64,000 nucleotides of DNA from JAJDXO01 sp965221855 (GCA_965221855.1 CBDCSV010000005.1:186001-250000), one strand, 5' to 3'. Counted from the stretch's first letter, positions 1 through 9,499 are shown. The notes: a model not told the origin generated them from the sequence alone. Made by a program: numbers and translations.

Positions 1-278
1 TCGGCGGCGGCCAGGTGGACATCACCTCCGGCAAGTTCGTCTTCACCTGCACCGAGGCCTACAAGATCGAGGGCGGCAAGGTTGGCCCGGCGGTCAAGGG
101 CGCGACCCTGATCGGCAACGGCCCCGACGCCCTGACCCGGGTCTCCATGATCGGCAACGACATGGCCCTCGATCCCGGCGTCGGCACCTGCGGCAAGGAC
201 GGCCAGGGCGTGCCGGTGGGCGTCGGCCAGCCGACCCTGAAGCTCGACAGCCTCACCGTCGGCGGGACCGAGGTCTGA
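1..278 (+). CDS. tldD: Metalloprotease TldD, C-terminal end (5' truncated by window)
   Basis: The open frame enters from the left edge (codons in phase with base 3) and stops at 276-278. The visible ~91 residues contain GGGQVDI, KGATLIGNGP, VSMIGND and GVGTCGKDGQ, the conserved C-terminal blocks of TldD, the protease subunit of the TldD/TldE heterodimer that degrades unfolded peptides and matures some modified peptides. The HExxxH zinc site of TldD would lie upstream of the window. The partner TldE (PmbA) is encoded at 16318-17661, so both subunits are nearby but not in one operon. The family call is from recognised motifs. Confidence 0.93.
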   Translation, partial: GGGQVDITSGKFVFTCTEAYKIEGGKVGPAVKGATLIGNGPDALTRVSMIGNDMALDPGVGTCGKDGQGVPVGVGQPTLKLDSLTVGGTEV

Positions 279-309
279 TCCCCTATCCGCTCGCCGGGCC
301 GATCGAGGG

Positions 310-981
310 TCAGTTGGGCTCCGCCTTGACGGGGTCGCCTTCCATGCCGCCGTGAAGTGCGCCATCCCCTTCGGGGATGCGCATCTCGAAGATGCTCTCG
401 ATGGAGGTGTAGTCGTAGTAGCCGAGCCGGGCGATGGGCCGGGCCTTCAAGACGTCGATCTTGCCGTCCGGCGTGATGAACCCGTCGTCGATATGGATGC
501 CGATCACCTCGCCGATCACCATATCGGCCGTGCCTATGGTGCCGTTGCCGGGAAGCCGCAGCGTGGTGTGGTAGCGGCATTCGAAATGGACCGGTGCGCC
601 GTGAACCCGGGGGGCCCTGACCAGTCTCGAGGGAAGCTTCCGCAGCCCGGCCCGCTCGAATTCGTCTTCGCCGGGCGGCAGCGCCATGCCGGAAACGTTC
701 ACCGCTTCACGCAGGTCGTATGTCGCCATGTTCCAGACGAACTCGCCGGTGGCCTCCGCGTTGGCGACCGTGTCCTTACGCCGTCCCCATTCGTTCTGGT
801 TGGCGGAGATCATGACGTAGGGCGGATCGAACGTGAGGTTCTGGAACTGGCTGAACGGCGCGAGGTTGGCCCGCCCCCCGGCATCCAAACTCGATATCCA
901 GCCGATGGGCCGGGGAATGCAGCAGGATTTGAACGGGTTGTAGGGAAGTCCGTGATCGTTGTTCTTCGGCTCGTAAAACAT
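310..981 (-). CDS. Flavin reductase-like (split-barrel FMN-binding) protein
   Basis: A 223-residue protein of the flavin reductase-like family, which binds FMN in a split beta-barrel and usually supplies reduced flavin to a partner oxygenase or acts as an NAD(P)H oxidoreductase. Visible family features are the N-terminal CCIPRPIGWISS block, NLAPFSQFQNLTFDPPYVMIS and the later GEFVWNMATYDL segment. It converges with the upstream tldD, with a 31-bp gap. No partner oxygenase is adjacent, so the substrate is unknown. Length is typical for the long subgroup (200-230 residues). Confidence 0.85.
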   Translation of the reverse strand: MFYEPKNNDHGLPYNPFKSCCIPRPIGWISSLDAGGRANLAPFSQFQNLTFDPPYVMISANQNEWGRRKDTVANAEATGEFVWNMATYDLREAVNVSGMALPPGEDEFERAGLRKLPSRLVRAPRVHGAPVHFECRYHTTLRLPGNGTIGTADMVIGEVIGIHIDDGFITPDGKIDVLKARPIARLGYYDYTSIESIFEMRIPEGDGALHGGMEGDPVKAEPN

Positions 982-1138
982 GGTGGGATGTTCCTATTCC
1001 ATAAACGGCTTTACGAACCGCGCCATCTGGATGAGGTTCTGGCCAACGCCTGAGTCCCGGTAGCCGTTCTTCGGATTAATAAAGTAACCTTGATTTATTT
1101 CTTGCCTGGGTTGTAGGCTGGTAAAGTGAGGTCAACAA

Positions 1139-2368
1139 ATGAATACATGCCCTATCTGCGAGACTGCGGTAGATCATTCTAGTTCCCGAGATTTTCGCGA
1201 TAAACACAGAGTTAGTTGCCCTCGGTGCGGAGAGTACGAAATCTCAGGTAGTGCTCTAGCCATGATAGGCAATCGTTTGGCATCAGATCCCGCCGTTGCC
1301 GCACGTTTAAGCCACGCGGTCTATTACAGTGTCGCGAAGTCCAGTGAGCTTTTCATGGTAACCAGCGCAAATCTTGATGATCTCATTTCCAACCCGTTAC
1401 CTGGTGTTGATCAACAGCTCGACAATCTACTCAATTGGTTAGCTAATCGGCTAGGAGATGATCCGCTAGGCAATGTTGAATTGCCAGATGCTGGTCATTT
1501 GGCGGCCATGGTTGGCACCATCGACAATAGAAGGGTGTCACGGCTAATCTCGTACGCAACCCAGGAAAACTTAATTGAAAACAGGAGTGGTTCAACTCTC
1601 TCAGTAACTCCAAAGGGTTGGAGAAGGATTGAGCCTGAGCCTGAGCTGTCAATTGAGCCAGACCAGGAACCAAGGGTGATGCCCAATGGAAATGAGGAAA
1701 AAATTATTGAGGCCAACTGCAACAAATGTGGTGGAGAGAGAAATTCATTTGAAAGAGCCAAGTTTGGCAAACCTGGGACTGATGGACCAATTTCCTGGGA
1801 AACCACTATTTCAGTCTTGGAATGTTGCGGTTGCGGTGAACTAAGTATTTTGCACGAGTTTTGGTTTTCAGAATGGGACGAATTTGGGAGTGATCCTGTT
1901 ACCGGGGAACCCATCATGGTGCCAGGTATTCGGAGAACAAATTGGCCATCAATTAGCAAACGGCAAAAGCCAAATTGGGTAGATAGGATTGATGACGAAG
2001 CAATTCGGTCTGTTTTGGATGAGGTATACCTTGCTTTGGATCATGATCTGGCAACCTTGGCGGCCATGGGCACTCGAACCCTTCTAGATCAAACTATGCT
2101 GAACGCTGTCGGCGATGTGTCTGGAGGCTTTAGAGGTAAACTCAATGCAATGGTGATTGCAGGAAGATTGGGTGAGGACGAAAAAGAAACGTTCCTGGCA
2201 ATGATAGATGTGGGGAATGCAGCTGCTCACCGGGGTTTTGTTCCGAATGCTTCCACGTTGGATAGAGTGCTGAGCGCTACTGAAAGCTTGCTACAACGCG
2301 AATTTGTATTGCGGGCGGATGCCGAGGCCGTAAGGAACGATACTCCAACCAAAGGGTCCAATGCCTAA
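1139..2368 (+). CDS. Zinc-ribbon protein with C-terminal DUF4145-type domain, AT-rich
   Basis: A 409-residue protein of unknown function. It starts with a zinc ribbon (Cys4/Cys7 and Cys27/Cys30), has a second CxxC pair at 194/197 and 229/232, and ends in a helical region with GNAAAHRG (359-366), the pattern I associate with DUF4145. The start is supported by a GAGG ribosome site just upstream. Base composition and codon use (many AAT, GAA, TTT codons) differ strongly from flanking genes, which indicates horizontal acquisition. DUF4145 proteins are often seen near restriction or other defence genes, but none is recognisable here beyond the next gene. Function is not inferred. Confidence 0.7.
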   Translation: MNTCPICETAVDHSSSRDFRDKHRVSCPRCGEYEISGSALAMIGNRLASDPAVAARLSHAVYYSVAKSSELFMVTSANLDDLISNPLPGVDQQLDNLLNWLANRLGDDPLGNVELPDAGHLAAMVGTIDNRRVSRLISYATQENLIENRSGSTLSVTPKGWRRIEPEPELSIEPDQEPRVMPNGNEEKIIEANCNKCGGERNSFERAKFGKPGTDGPISWETTISVLECCGCGELSILHEFWFSEWDEFGSDPVTGEPIMVPGIRRTNWPSISKRQKPNWVDRIDDEAIRSVLDEVYLALDHDLATLAAMGTRTLLDQTMLNAVGDVSGGFRGKLNAMVIAGRLGEDEKETFLAMIDVGNAAAHRGFVPNASTLDRVLSATESLLQREFVLRADAEAVRNDTPTKGSNA

Positions 2369-2514
2369 TCCTCCATTCAAAATTACTTTCGCATACGAAA
2401 TTTTGCACGCCACTCCTTTTGCGCTCGCAGCGGCCGGGTTCACGTTGCCGGCATATTGGGGTCGTTAAGGCACGAAAGTGGTAGCTGAGAATTTTTTGCA
2501 AGCGGGTATAAAGA

Positions 2515-3408
2515 ATGTATCCAGCCAATTCGTTAAAACTGAGTTCGTTTGTTGTCTTATTTCTCATTGTTTTTAGCTACGGCAAGGAAGTCTATTCCGC
2601 TGAATTTACTTGCGTGAAACATGGGCCTCTCAATTTCGACAACACAGACGGCAGTCTGGTCCCATCACCATGCGAGGAAATATACCTCTCAGGGAGAATT
2701 CAAGAAGGAGACAACAAAACCCTACTTAAGTTAATCACGACACACGCACCATTTATAAGAAAGATTAACTTAAATTCTCCCGGAGGCAGTGTCACCGAAG
2801 CAATGGCAATGGGAAGAACAATTCGTAAGTTCTTATTACACACAAACGCGCCATTTGTTTTTGGAGGACTGCACGAATATTTGTCCTGGCCCGATAACCC
2901 CAGTCTTCGGGCAGCTTGTCGAGATCGTAAATGCAGCTGTGATAGTGCATGTTTTTTTGTTTGGATGGGGGGAGTTCAAAGAATAGGCAACCACCTCGGA
3001 TTGCACAGACCGAGATTTGGGAGACAGCACTATCTTGGTATGTCACCAATCCAAGCGCAAAAAAAGTATGCTCAACTTCTTGGCCTCATCAGAGTTTATT
3101 TCCGAGAAATGGAAGTTCCTCCGAGAGTTCTGGAAAGAATGATGGAAATTTCATCTGGTGATATTGTTAGAATTTCTGAGGGGCCTGATGCGATCGGCTT
3201 CAATATTCCGTTGCAGGGAGAGCCCCCCAGTATTGCCGAATGGATAAAATCGCGGTGCGGTGAAATTACAATGTCCGAAATCAGAAATGCTCCTAATTCC
3301 GGACCAAGTGTGGAAAGCCGAAATCTTGTCGCTAAGCGAATGCAGATAACAAATTGTATCCATAAGACGTTGGATGAAGAGCGATGGCGAATTCACCAAG
3401 AGCGATGA
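2515..3408 (+). CDS. Secreted ClpP/crotonase-fold protein (COG3904-like)
   Basis: A 297-residue protein with an N-terminal hydrophobic export signal (residues ~8-29). It has the ClpP-like features NSPGGS (~87-92, oxyanion loop), a candidate nucleophile Ser144 in CDSACFF and His164 in LHRPRFG, so a periplasmic serine-peptidase-like fold is likely. Paired cysteines around the active serine (135, 140, 142, 146) may form disulfides. It lies 146 bp after the zinc-ribbon gene and shares its AT-rich composition, so both probably arrived together. Proteolytic activity is inferred from motifs; the substrate is unknown. Confidence 0.72.
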   Translation: MYPANSLKLSSFVVLFLIVFSYGKEVYSAEFTCVKHGPLNFDNTDGSLVPSPCEEIYLSGRIQEGDNKTLLKLITTHAPFIRKINLNSPGGSVTEAMAMGRTIRKFLLHTNAPFVFGGLHEYLSWPDNPSLRAACRDRKCSCDSACFFVWMGGVQRIGNHLGLHRPRFGRQHYLGMSPIQAQKKYAQLLGLIRVYFREMEVPPRVLERMMEISSGDIVRISEGPDAIGFNIPLQGEPPSIAEWIKSRCGEITMSEIRNAPNSGPSVESRNLVAKRMQITNCIHKTLDEERWRIHQER

Positions 3409-3567
3409 ATAGAATTTCAAACTTTAGTCACTTACCGCCTGATTTTCTTCATTTCCAAGGCATTAAGAACCTACCGCGCCCATGCCTCGTGGCATGAAAC
3501 TCAACTCCCCTCCGGTCATGGGGGGAGTCCGGTTATAAGACGTTGCCCTGTGTAAGCGTGCGCGGCG

Positions 3568-4968
3568 TCATCCGCCGGCGGCGGAGACCTGGCCGGCTTC
3601 CTCCAGATAGGACTGGAACTTGAACACCGGATCGACCTTGCCGCCCCACTCGGTGTCGTAGAGCTCCAATAGCTCCTCCGCGGGGGACTTGCCCGACTTG
3701 GCGATCCTGATCAGCGGCTGGAGGAAGTGGGTCTCGTCCTGGCCCGAGCGGTCGAGGCGCGCCCGGGCGCGCAATCCGTCATGGGCGATGTCCAGCGCCC
3801 TGAGAGCCAGGTCCTGCACCGTGCCTGAGCGGAACCGGGTGTGCAGCGCCTCCCTGGGCACATCGCGGCGGAGCGCCTGCATCTCCTCGACGGTCCAGTC
3901 CCGGGTCAGTTCCCCGGCCGCCGCCAGCGCATCGTCGTCGTACAGCAGCCCGACCCAGAAGGCGGGCAGCGCGCAGAGGTAGCCCCACGGTCCGCCGTCG
4001 GCGCCCCGCATCTCGAGGAACCTTTTCAGCCGCACCTCGGGGAACGTGGTGGTCATGTGATCGACCCAGTCCGACATGGTTGGGATTTCGCCCGGCAGCG
4101 CCGGCAGCTCGCCTTTCATGAAATCCCGGAACGACTGTCCGGACGCATCGATGTAGCTGCCGTCCCGGTAAACGAAATACATGGGCACGTCGAGCATGTA
4201 GTCCACGTAGCGCTCGAAGCCGAAGCCATCCTCGAAGACGAAGGGCAGCATGCCGGTGCGGTCCGGGTCGGTGTCGGTCCAGATGTGGGAGCGGTAGCTC
4301 AAATATCCGTTCTTCCTGCCCTCCTTGAAGGGCGAGTTGGCCCAGAGCGCCGTGGCGATGGGCTGGAGCGCCAGCGCGGCGCGGAACATCCGCACCATGC
4401 GGGCTTCGGAGGAGTAATCCAAATTCACCTGAACCGTACAGGTGGCGAGCATCATTTCGTGGCCCATGGAGCCCACCTTGGGCATGTATTCCCGCATGAT
4501 CTTGTAGCGGCCCTTGGGCATCCACGGCACCTGATCGAGCCGCGCCTTGGCCCGGTAGCCGAGGCCCATGAACCCGACCTCCAGCTCCTCGGCCACTTCC
4601 TTTACCTGTTTCAGGTGATCGCCCAGCTCGCCGCAGGTCTGGTGAATGGTCTCCAGGGGCGCGCCCGAAAGCTCCACCTGGCCGCCGGGCTCCAGGGTGA
4701 CCGACGATTGATCCGGCTTGGTCAGCGCGATGGGGTTTCCGTTTTCCAGCACCGGCTCCCAGCCGAAGCGGGTCAGTCCTTCGAGGATGGCGCGGATACC
4801 CTTCCCGCCCTCGTAGGGGAGCGGCAGGAAGGTCACGGGATCATAGGCGAATTTTTCGTGCTCGGTGCCGATCCGCCACCGATACGGGGGCTTGCAGCCC
4901 TCCTCCATATAGGCGATGAGCTGCGCCTTGCCTTCGATGGGCGCCGAATTGCTGGTGTCCTCGGCCAT
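3568..4968 (-). CDS. gshA: Glutamate-cysteine ligase (alphaproteobacterial/plant type)
   Basis: A 466-residue enzyme that joins glutamate and cysteine in an ATP-dependent reaction, the first step of glutathione synthesis in the cytoplasm. Length and motifs (RIGTEHEKFAY near the N terminus, EPGGQVELSGAPLETIHQT, the METATCTVQVNLDYSSE-like region seen here as LATCTVQVNLDYSSE, and FLEMRGADGGPW) match the plant/alphaproteobacterial class rather than the enterobacterial GshA. rsmE lies upstream on the same strand with a 50-bp gap, a common alphaproteobacterial order. Confidence 0.95.
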   Translation of the reverse strand: MAEDTSNSAPIEGKAQLIAYMEEGCKPPYRWRIGTEHEKFAYDPVTFLPLPYEGGKGIRAILEGLTRFGWEPVLENGNPIALTKPDQSSVTLEPGGQVELSGAPLETIHQTCGELGDHLKQVKEVAEELEVGFMGLGYRAKARLDQVPWMPKGRYKIMREYMPKVGSMGHEMMLATCTVQVNLDYSSEARMVRMFRAALALQPIATALWANSPFKEGRKNGYLSYRSHIWTDTDPDRTGMLPFVFEDGFGFERYVDYMLDVPMYFVYRDGSYIDASGQSFRDFMKGELPALPGEIPTMSDWVDHMTTTFPEVRLKRFLEMRGADGGPWGYLCALPAFWVGLLYDDDALAAAGELTRDWTVEEMQALRRDVPREALHTRFRSGTVQDLALRALDIAHDGLRARARLDRSGQDETHFLQPLIRIAKSGKSPAEELLELYDTEWGGKVDPVFKFQSYLEEAGQVSAAGG

Positions 4969-5018
4969 CGCCCGTTCCTTCGCCTCCCCTGAACTACCCG
5001 CCTAAGCTGCCATTCACC

Positions 5019-5744
5019 CTATCGCCAGTCCCCGGCAAATGCCTGCCAACAAGCCAGCGCCGCCAGCGCCGCCGTCTCCGCACGGAGGATTCGGGACCCC
5101 AGGCTGATGGATTTAGAATTCGGGAGATTCCTTAATAAATCAAGCTCGGATGGCGAAAATCCGCCTTCCGGACCGGTAAGCAGCGCACCCGTTTCGCCGG
5201 GCCCCATGACCTCCGAAACCGGCCCGCCGCCGCCGGTTTCGTCCATGTGATAAAGCGTCCGGCCGGCGGGCATTTCAGAAATCGCCGCCGTCAGCGGCTT
5301 CAACCCGCCGATCTCGGGCACCGTCAGCCGCCCGCATTGCTCGGCCGCTTCGATGGCGATGGCGCGGAGCCGCTCCGGCTTGATGCGGGCGGTGTTGGTG
5401 TACTCGGTGGCGACGGGCTGCAGGCGCCCCGCGCCGAGTTCGGTGGCCTTCTCGACGATCAGGTCGGTGCCGTTGCGCTTCACCGGCGCGAACAGCAGCC
5501 ACGGACCCGCCTCGTCCGCTTGGCCGCGCTCCCTGTGCCGGACCGCGAACCGGCAGAACTTGCGGGTCGCTTGCGCGATCTCGGCCCGCCATTCCCCGTC
5601 CCGGCCGTTGAACAGCATGACGCCGTCGCCGGGGGCCAGACGCATGACGCCGGCGAGATAGTGCATCTGGCCGGGCGTGGCGTCGAAGGACGCGCCGTCG
5701 GCGAGATCGTGCTCCACGTACAGGCGGACTTTCGCGGTGCTCAT
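5019..5744 (-). CDS. rsmE: 16S rRNA (uracil1498-N3)-methyltransferase RsmE
   Basis: A SPOUT-class methyltransferase that methylates N3 of U1498 in 16S rRNA. The C-terminal knot region shows LLTGPEGGFSPSELDLL and SLGSRILRAETAALAAL, which form the SAM-binding trefoil knot; the N terminus (RLYVEHDL) is the usual PUA-like start. I choose the ATG at 5744, because the longer frame to 5783 adds 13 unconserved residues. It is followed by gshA on the same strand and is divergent from ubiA. Confidence 0.94.
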   Translation of the reverse strand: MSTAKVRLYVEHDLADGASFDATPGQMHYLAGVMRLAPGDGVMLFNGRDGEWRAEIAQATRKFCRFAVRHRERGQADEAGPWLLFAPVKRNGTDLIVEKATELGAGRLQPVATEYTNTARIKPERLRAIAIEAAEQCGRLTVPEIGGLKPLTAAISEMPAGRTLYHMDETGGGGPVSEVMGPGETGALLTGPEGGFSPSELDLLRNLPNSKSISLGSRILRAETAALAALACWQAFAGDWR

Positions 5745-5806
5745 CCCCGACCTATAGCACGGCCAATGAGATTGCGCCCGCATCCCCTAGAACGGATAAT
5801 GGGACG

Positions 5807-6730
5807 ATGCGCGACGCCGCCGCCCGCAACACCGAATACAGCGACATCCCCAAGCAGGGGTGGGGCGACCGCTGGGTGCCGCCGCCCGCGCGGCCCTATA
5901 TCCGCCTGGCGAGGTTCGACCGGCCCATCGGCACCTGGCTGCTGCTGTTTCCCTGCTGGTGGTCCATCGCGCTGGCGACGCCGGGCTGGCCGTCGTTATG
6001 GCTCATCGTCCTGTTCGGCCTCGGCGCCATGATCATGCGGGGCGCGGGATGCTGCTTCAACGACATCACCGACCGCCATTACGATGGACGGGTGGCGCGC
6101 ACCGCCGACCGGCCCCTGCCGTCGGGCCAGATGACGGTCGGGCAGGCGGTGATCTGGATGGGGGTGCTGTGCCTTCTGGGCCTCGTCATTCTACTGCAGT
6201 TCAACCTGTTCGCCATCGGGGTCGGGGCCGCGTCCCTGGCGCTGGTGTTCACCTACCCACTGTTCAAGCGTTTCACCCACTGGCCCCAGGCCGTGCTCGG
6301 CCTGACCTTCAACTGGGGGGCGCTGCTGGGCTGGGCGGCGGTGCGCGGCGACATCCAGACGCCCGCCCTGGTGCTCTACGCGGCCGGGTTCTTCTGGACG
6401 CTGGGCTACGACACCATCTATGCCCACCAGGACAAGGAAGACGACGCGCTGATCGGGGTGAAGTCCACCGCCGTCCTTCTATGGGGCGGGACCCGGCCGT
6501 GGCTGTGGATCTTTCACGCCGCCGCCATCGCGCTGATCGGCGTTTCCGGGTGGCTGGCCGGGCTCGCCTGGCCGTTCTGGGCGGCGCTCGCCCTGGGCGC
6601 GGTGCAGTTGGCCTGGCAGTCCCGGGACGTCAAGCTCGACGATCCCCACGACTGCCTCCGCAAGTTCAAGTCCAACCGGCTGTTCGGCTGGCTGCTGTTC
6701 GGCGGGATCATTCTGGGGCAGGTGGTCTAG
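5807..6730 (+). CDS. ubiA: 4-hydroxybenzoate polyprenyltransferase
   Basis: A 307-residue integral membrane prenyltransferase that attaches the polyprenyl tail to 4-hydroxybenzoate in ubiquinone synthesis. The two Asp-rich motifs that bind Mg-diphosphate are visible: NDITDRHYD near residue 85 and YDTIYAHQDKEDD near 200. Multiple hydrophobic helices fill the rest. The N-terminal WVPPPARPYIRLARFDRPIGTWLL block is typical of alphaproteobacterial UbiA. Its stop overlaps the convergent CBS gene by 4 bp. Confidence 0.95.
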   Translation: MRDAAARNTEYSDIPKQGWGDRWVPPPARPYIRLARFDRPIGTWLLLFPCWWSIALATPGWPSLWLIVLFGLGAMIMRGAGCCFNDITDRHYDGRVARTADRPLPSGQMTVGQAVIWMGVLCLLGLVILLQFNLFAIGVGAASLALVFTYPLFKRFTHWPQAVLGLTFNWGALLGWAAVRGDIQTPALVLYAAGFFWTLGYDTIYAHQDKEDDALIGVKSTAVLLWGGTRPWLWIFHAAAIALIGVSGWLAGLAWPFWAALALGAVQLAWQSRDVKLDDPHDCLRKFKSNRLFGWLLFGGIILGQVV

Positions 6731-7149
6731 CGCCCTTTCTTCGATTTCCTTTTCGGCGGCGTCGGCGCCTGTCTGGGCTGGAAGCGCTTGCCGTCCACGA
6801 GGCTCAGCAGGTCGAAGGAACTGATCAGCCCGACCACCTTCTTGTTGTCGGTCACCACCACATGGTGGATCCTGTTCTTGCGCATGATCCGGGCGGCCAC
6901 CGAGACGTCGTTGTAGGCCGGCACCGCGTGGATGCCGTCGCTCATGATCCGGCTCACCGGCGTCTCGTCCTTCAGGCGCCGGGCGAGGTCGGTGGAGGTA
7001 ACGATGCCGAGGGCCTCCTTGTCCGGACCGACCACGGGCAGCGCGCCGATGCGGTTCCGCTCCATGGCCGCCCGCGCATGGCCGACGGTGTGGTGCTTCT
7101 CGGCGACGATGACCCGCTTGGCCATGATGTCGGCGATCTTGATGTTCAT
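6727..7149 (-). CDS. Tandem CBS-domain protein
   Basis: A 140-residue protein made almost wholly of two CBS domains (about 8-60 and 70-125), with GALPVVGPDKEALGIVTSTDL and HHVVVTDNKKVVGLISSFDLL as the ligand-pocket strands. Stand-alone CBS pairs bind adenosine nucleotides or SAM and act as sensors. A lysine/arginine-rich tail (PPKRKSKKGR) follows. A GGGGAGAG ribosome site precedes the ATG. The regulated partner cannot be deduced. Confidence 0.9.
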   Translation of the reverse strand: MNIKIADIMAKRVIVAEKHHTVGHARAAMERNRIGALPVVGPDKEALGIVTSTDLARRLKDETPVSRIMSDGIHAVPAYNDVSVAARIMRKNRIHHVVVTDNKKVVGLISSFDLLSLVDGKRFQPRQAPTPPKRKSKKGR

Positions 7150-7215
7150 GTGGCTCTCCCCTGGTTGAGCTATGAAGAGTCTAGGGCGCGCTCGTTCTTC
7201 CGGCCCTGATTAGGA

Positions 7216-8394
7216 TCAATCGGCGAAGGCGAACCCGTCATAGAGCCAGGCGAGACAGCGGTAGCTGTCCTCGACCGAGCGCTCGCGGAATTGCTGGAAG
7301 GCGACCTCCCGCTCGACCCCGTCGCCATGATAGTTTTCCCAGATCGCCCGGCTCTCCAGGGTAACGCGCGCCGTACGGACCACCCGGTCGGCGGCGAAGG
7401 CGGTGAAGACCTCCTCATGACCGCCCCCCCGGCCGATCAGTCCCGCCAGATGAAGCCCGTCCTCGATGGCCATGCAGGCCCCCTGGGCCAAGGTCTGCAG
7501 GGTCGGATGCGCGGCATCGCCCAGCAGGCAGACCCGGCCGTCATGCCATTTGCGGACAGGGTGACGGTCGCCGACGATGAACCGGCGCTCCAGATCCATC
7601 ACCCGGATCAAATCGCGAAGGCATGGGTGGGCACCCGAATAGGTCCGCTGCAACTCCGCCCGGTAGGCTTCCACGTCGCCCCGGGGGGCCTCGTTGGCCG
7701 ACCGGAAGACGGCGACGATGTTGAACAGCGCCCCATGCCGCAGCGGATAGGTAACGATGTGAAAGCCGGGGCCGCCCCACAGCACCACCACATCGGCCGG
7801 AACATCCGCCTTCAACTCCTCCATCGGGATGATGGTCCGGTGGGCCACGTAGCCGTTGGGGAGCGGCCCGCCGTCGCCGAGCATTTGCGCGCGCAGCGTC
7901 GAGCCGATCCCGTCGGCGCCGATCACCAGCTCGCCTTCGTGGGTTTCGCCGCCCTCGGTGGTGATCTCGGCGCAAGCGCCGCGGTTGGCGTAGCCGGTGA
8001 TCCGGGTATCGGCGATCAGCTCGATATGACCGTCCGCCCGGCAGGCGTCGATCATGACGTTATGGAGATCGATGCGGTGAATGATCAGGTAGGGGTAGTT
8101 GAACCGCGCCCTGAACCCGGCGCCGGTCGGGATGCGCACCAGTTCCTCGTCGCTCAAGCCGTCCCGCATGGTCACCGCCGCCGGTTCGTCACCGGCGGCC
8201 ATCACCTGCTCCATCAGCCCGAGCCGGTCGAAGACATGAAACACGTTGGGGCCGAACTGGATGCCGTAGCCGATGGCGCCGAACGCCGGCGCCCCCTCGA
8301 ACACGCGGACCGTCCGCCCCCGCTGGGCCAGGGCCAGCGCCGCGGTCAGCCCGCCGAGGCCGCCGCCGACGATGAGAATGGGTTGGTCCGGCAC
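7216..8394 (-). CDS. FAD-dependent aromatic monooxygenase (3-hydroxybenzoate 6-hydroxylase-like)
   Basis: A ~392-residue class A flavoprotein monooxygenase. It has the dinucleotide-binding GGGLGGLTAALAL at the N terminus, the conserved DG segment GADGIGSTLRAQ in the middle and GRVCLLGDAAHPTLQTLAQGACMAIEDG (GD motif) near residue 300. Closest recognised relatives are salicylate and 3-hydroxybenzoate 6-hydroxylases, so ring hydroxylation with NAD(P)H is likely. I place the start at the GTG at 8394, preceded by GAGGAG; the track-length frame from a TTG at 8430 lacks a site. It is divergent from the quinone reductase gene; exact substrate unknown. Confidence 0.85.
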   Translation of the reverse strand: MPDQPILIVGGGLGGLTAALALAQRGRTVRVFEGAPAFGAIGYGIQFGPNVFHVFDRLGLMEQVMAAGDEPAAVTMRDGLSDEELVRIPTGAGFRARFNYPYLIIHRIDLHNVMIDACRADGHIELIADTRITGYANRGACAEITTEGGETHEGELVIGADGIGSTLRAQMLGDGGPLPNGYVAHRTIIPMEELKADVPADVVVLWGGPGFHIVTYPLRHGALFNIVAVFRSANEAPRGDVEAYRAELQRTYSGAHPCLRDLIRVMDLERRFIVGDRHPVRKWHDGRVCLLGDAAHPTLQTLAQGACMAIEDGLHLAGLIGRGGGHEEVFTAFAADRVVRTARVTLESRAIWENYHGDGVEREVAFQQFRERSVEDSYRCLAWLYDGFAFAD

Positions 8395-8490
8395 TTCGGG
8401 ACTCCTCGAGAATAGTCTTGCGCCGGGCAAGCTTTGCAGGAGAGTCCAGGCTATGGCAACAGCGGACCGTCATGATCGGGGGAATTGAAT

Positions 8491-9474
8491 ATGCGAGCGG
8501 CCTATTACGAGGAACTGGGCGCGGCCCGGGATGTGTTGAAACTGGGTGAGATGGAGACGCCCGAGCCGGGCCCCGGCGAGGTGCGGGTCAAGCTGGCGGC
8601 CTCCGGCGTCAATCCCTCGGACTGGAAGGCCCGGCTGCGCGGCCGCTTCGGGAAGCTGCCGTTCCCCAGGATCATTCCCCACAGCGACGGCGCCGGCGTG
8701 GTGGACGCCGTCGGGGACGGCATCGATGCCGGGCTGACGGGTCAGCGGGTGTGGACGCTCAACGGCCAATGGAAGCGGCCCTTCGGCACGGCCGCCGAAT
8801 ACATCGTCCTGCCCCGGCGCCATGTGGTGCCGACCCCGGAGCATGCCGGCGACGATGAGGCCGCCTGCTTCGGGATTCCGTTCCTCACCGCCCACCGGGC
8901 GGTGTTGTTCGACGGGCCCGTCGACGGGCAGACCCTTCTGGTGCAGGGGGGCGCCGGCGCGGTCGGACATCAGGCGATCCAGATCGCCAAGCATGCCGGC
9001 GCGCGGGTGATCACCACCGTCTCCAGCGCCGAGAAGGCCGACTACGTGAAAGCGGCGGGCGCCGACGAGGTGATCAATTACCGGGACGAAGACCTGCCCG
9101 AGCGGGTCGAGGCGCTGACCGGCGGCATGGGCGCCGACCGCATCGTCGAGGTGGATATCGCCGCCAACGGCCGTCATTACGGCCGCATTCTGGCGCCGGG
9201 CGGCACGTCGATCATTTACGGCACGGGCCAACCGACCGCCGAAGTGCCCTCTCAGGACTTCATCATGCGGGCGGCGGCGCTCAAGTGGTTCATCGTCTAC
9301 GAACTCACGGAAGCCGAAATCGCCGAGGGGGTCAGCTGTCTCAACCAGATGCTGGCCGCCGGCGCCCTCGCCACCACCATCGCCGCCCGCTTCCCGCTGG
9401 ATGATATCGCCGCCGCCCACGAAATGGTCGAGGCCGCGAAGCACATGGGCAATGTCGTCCTGGAGATAGAGTAA
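8491..9474 (+). CDS. NADPH:quinone reductase-like medium-chain oxidoreductase
   Basis: A 327-residue zinc-independent member of the MDR superfamily, quinone oxidoreductase group. The GroES-like domain comes first (GEVRVKLAASGVNPSDWK), followed by the NADP-binding fold with VQGGAGAVGHQAIQIAKHAGARVI. Zinc ligands of alcohol dehydrogenases are absent. The ATG at 8491 has GGGGGAA upstream; a TTG two codons earlier is possible. The gene lies next to a flavin monooxygenase in opposite orientation, which suggests linked aromatic or quinone metabolism, by inference only. Confidence 0.87.
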   Translation: MRAAYYEELGAARDVLKLGEMETPEPGPGEVRVKLAASGVNPSDWKARLRGRFGKLPFPRIIPHSDGAGVVDAVGDGIDAGLTGQRVWTLNGQWKRPFGTAAEYIVLPRRHVVPTPEHAGDDEAACFGIPFLTAHRAVLFDGPVDGQTLLVQGGAGAVGHQAIQIAKHAGARVITTVSSAEKADYVKAAGADEVINYRDEDLPERVEALTGGMGADRIVEVDIAANGRHYGRILAPGGTSIIYGTGQPTAEVPSQDFIMRAAALKWFIVYELTEAEIAEGVSCLNQMLAAGALATTIAARFPLDDIAAAHEMVEAAKHMGNVVLEIE

Positions 9475-9499
9475 ACCGAGCGTTTTCAACGTCTTATGG

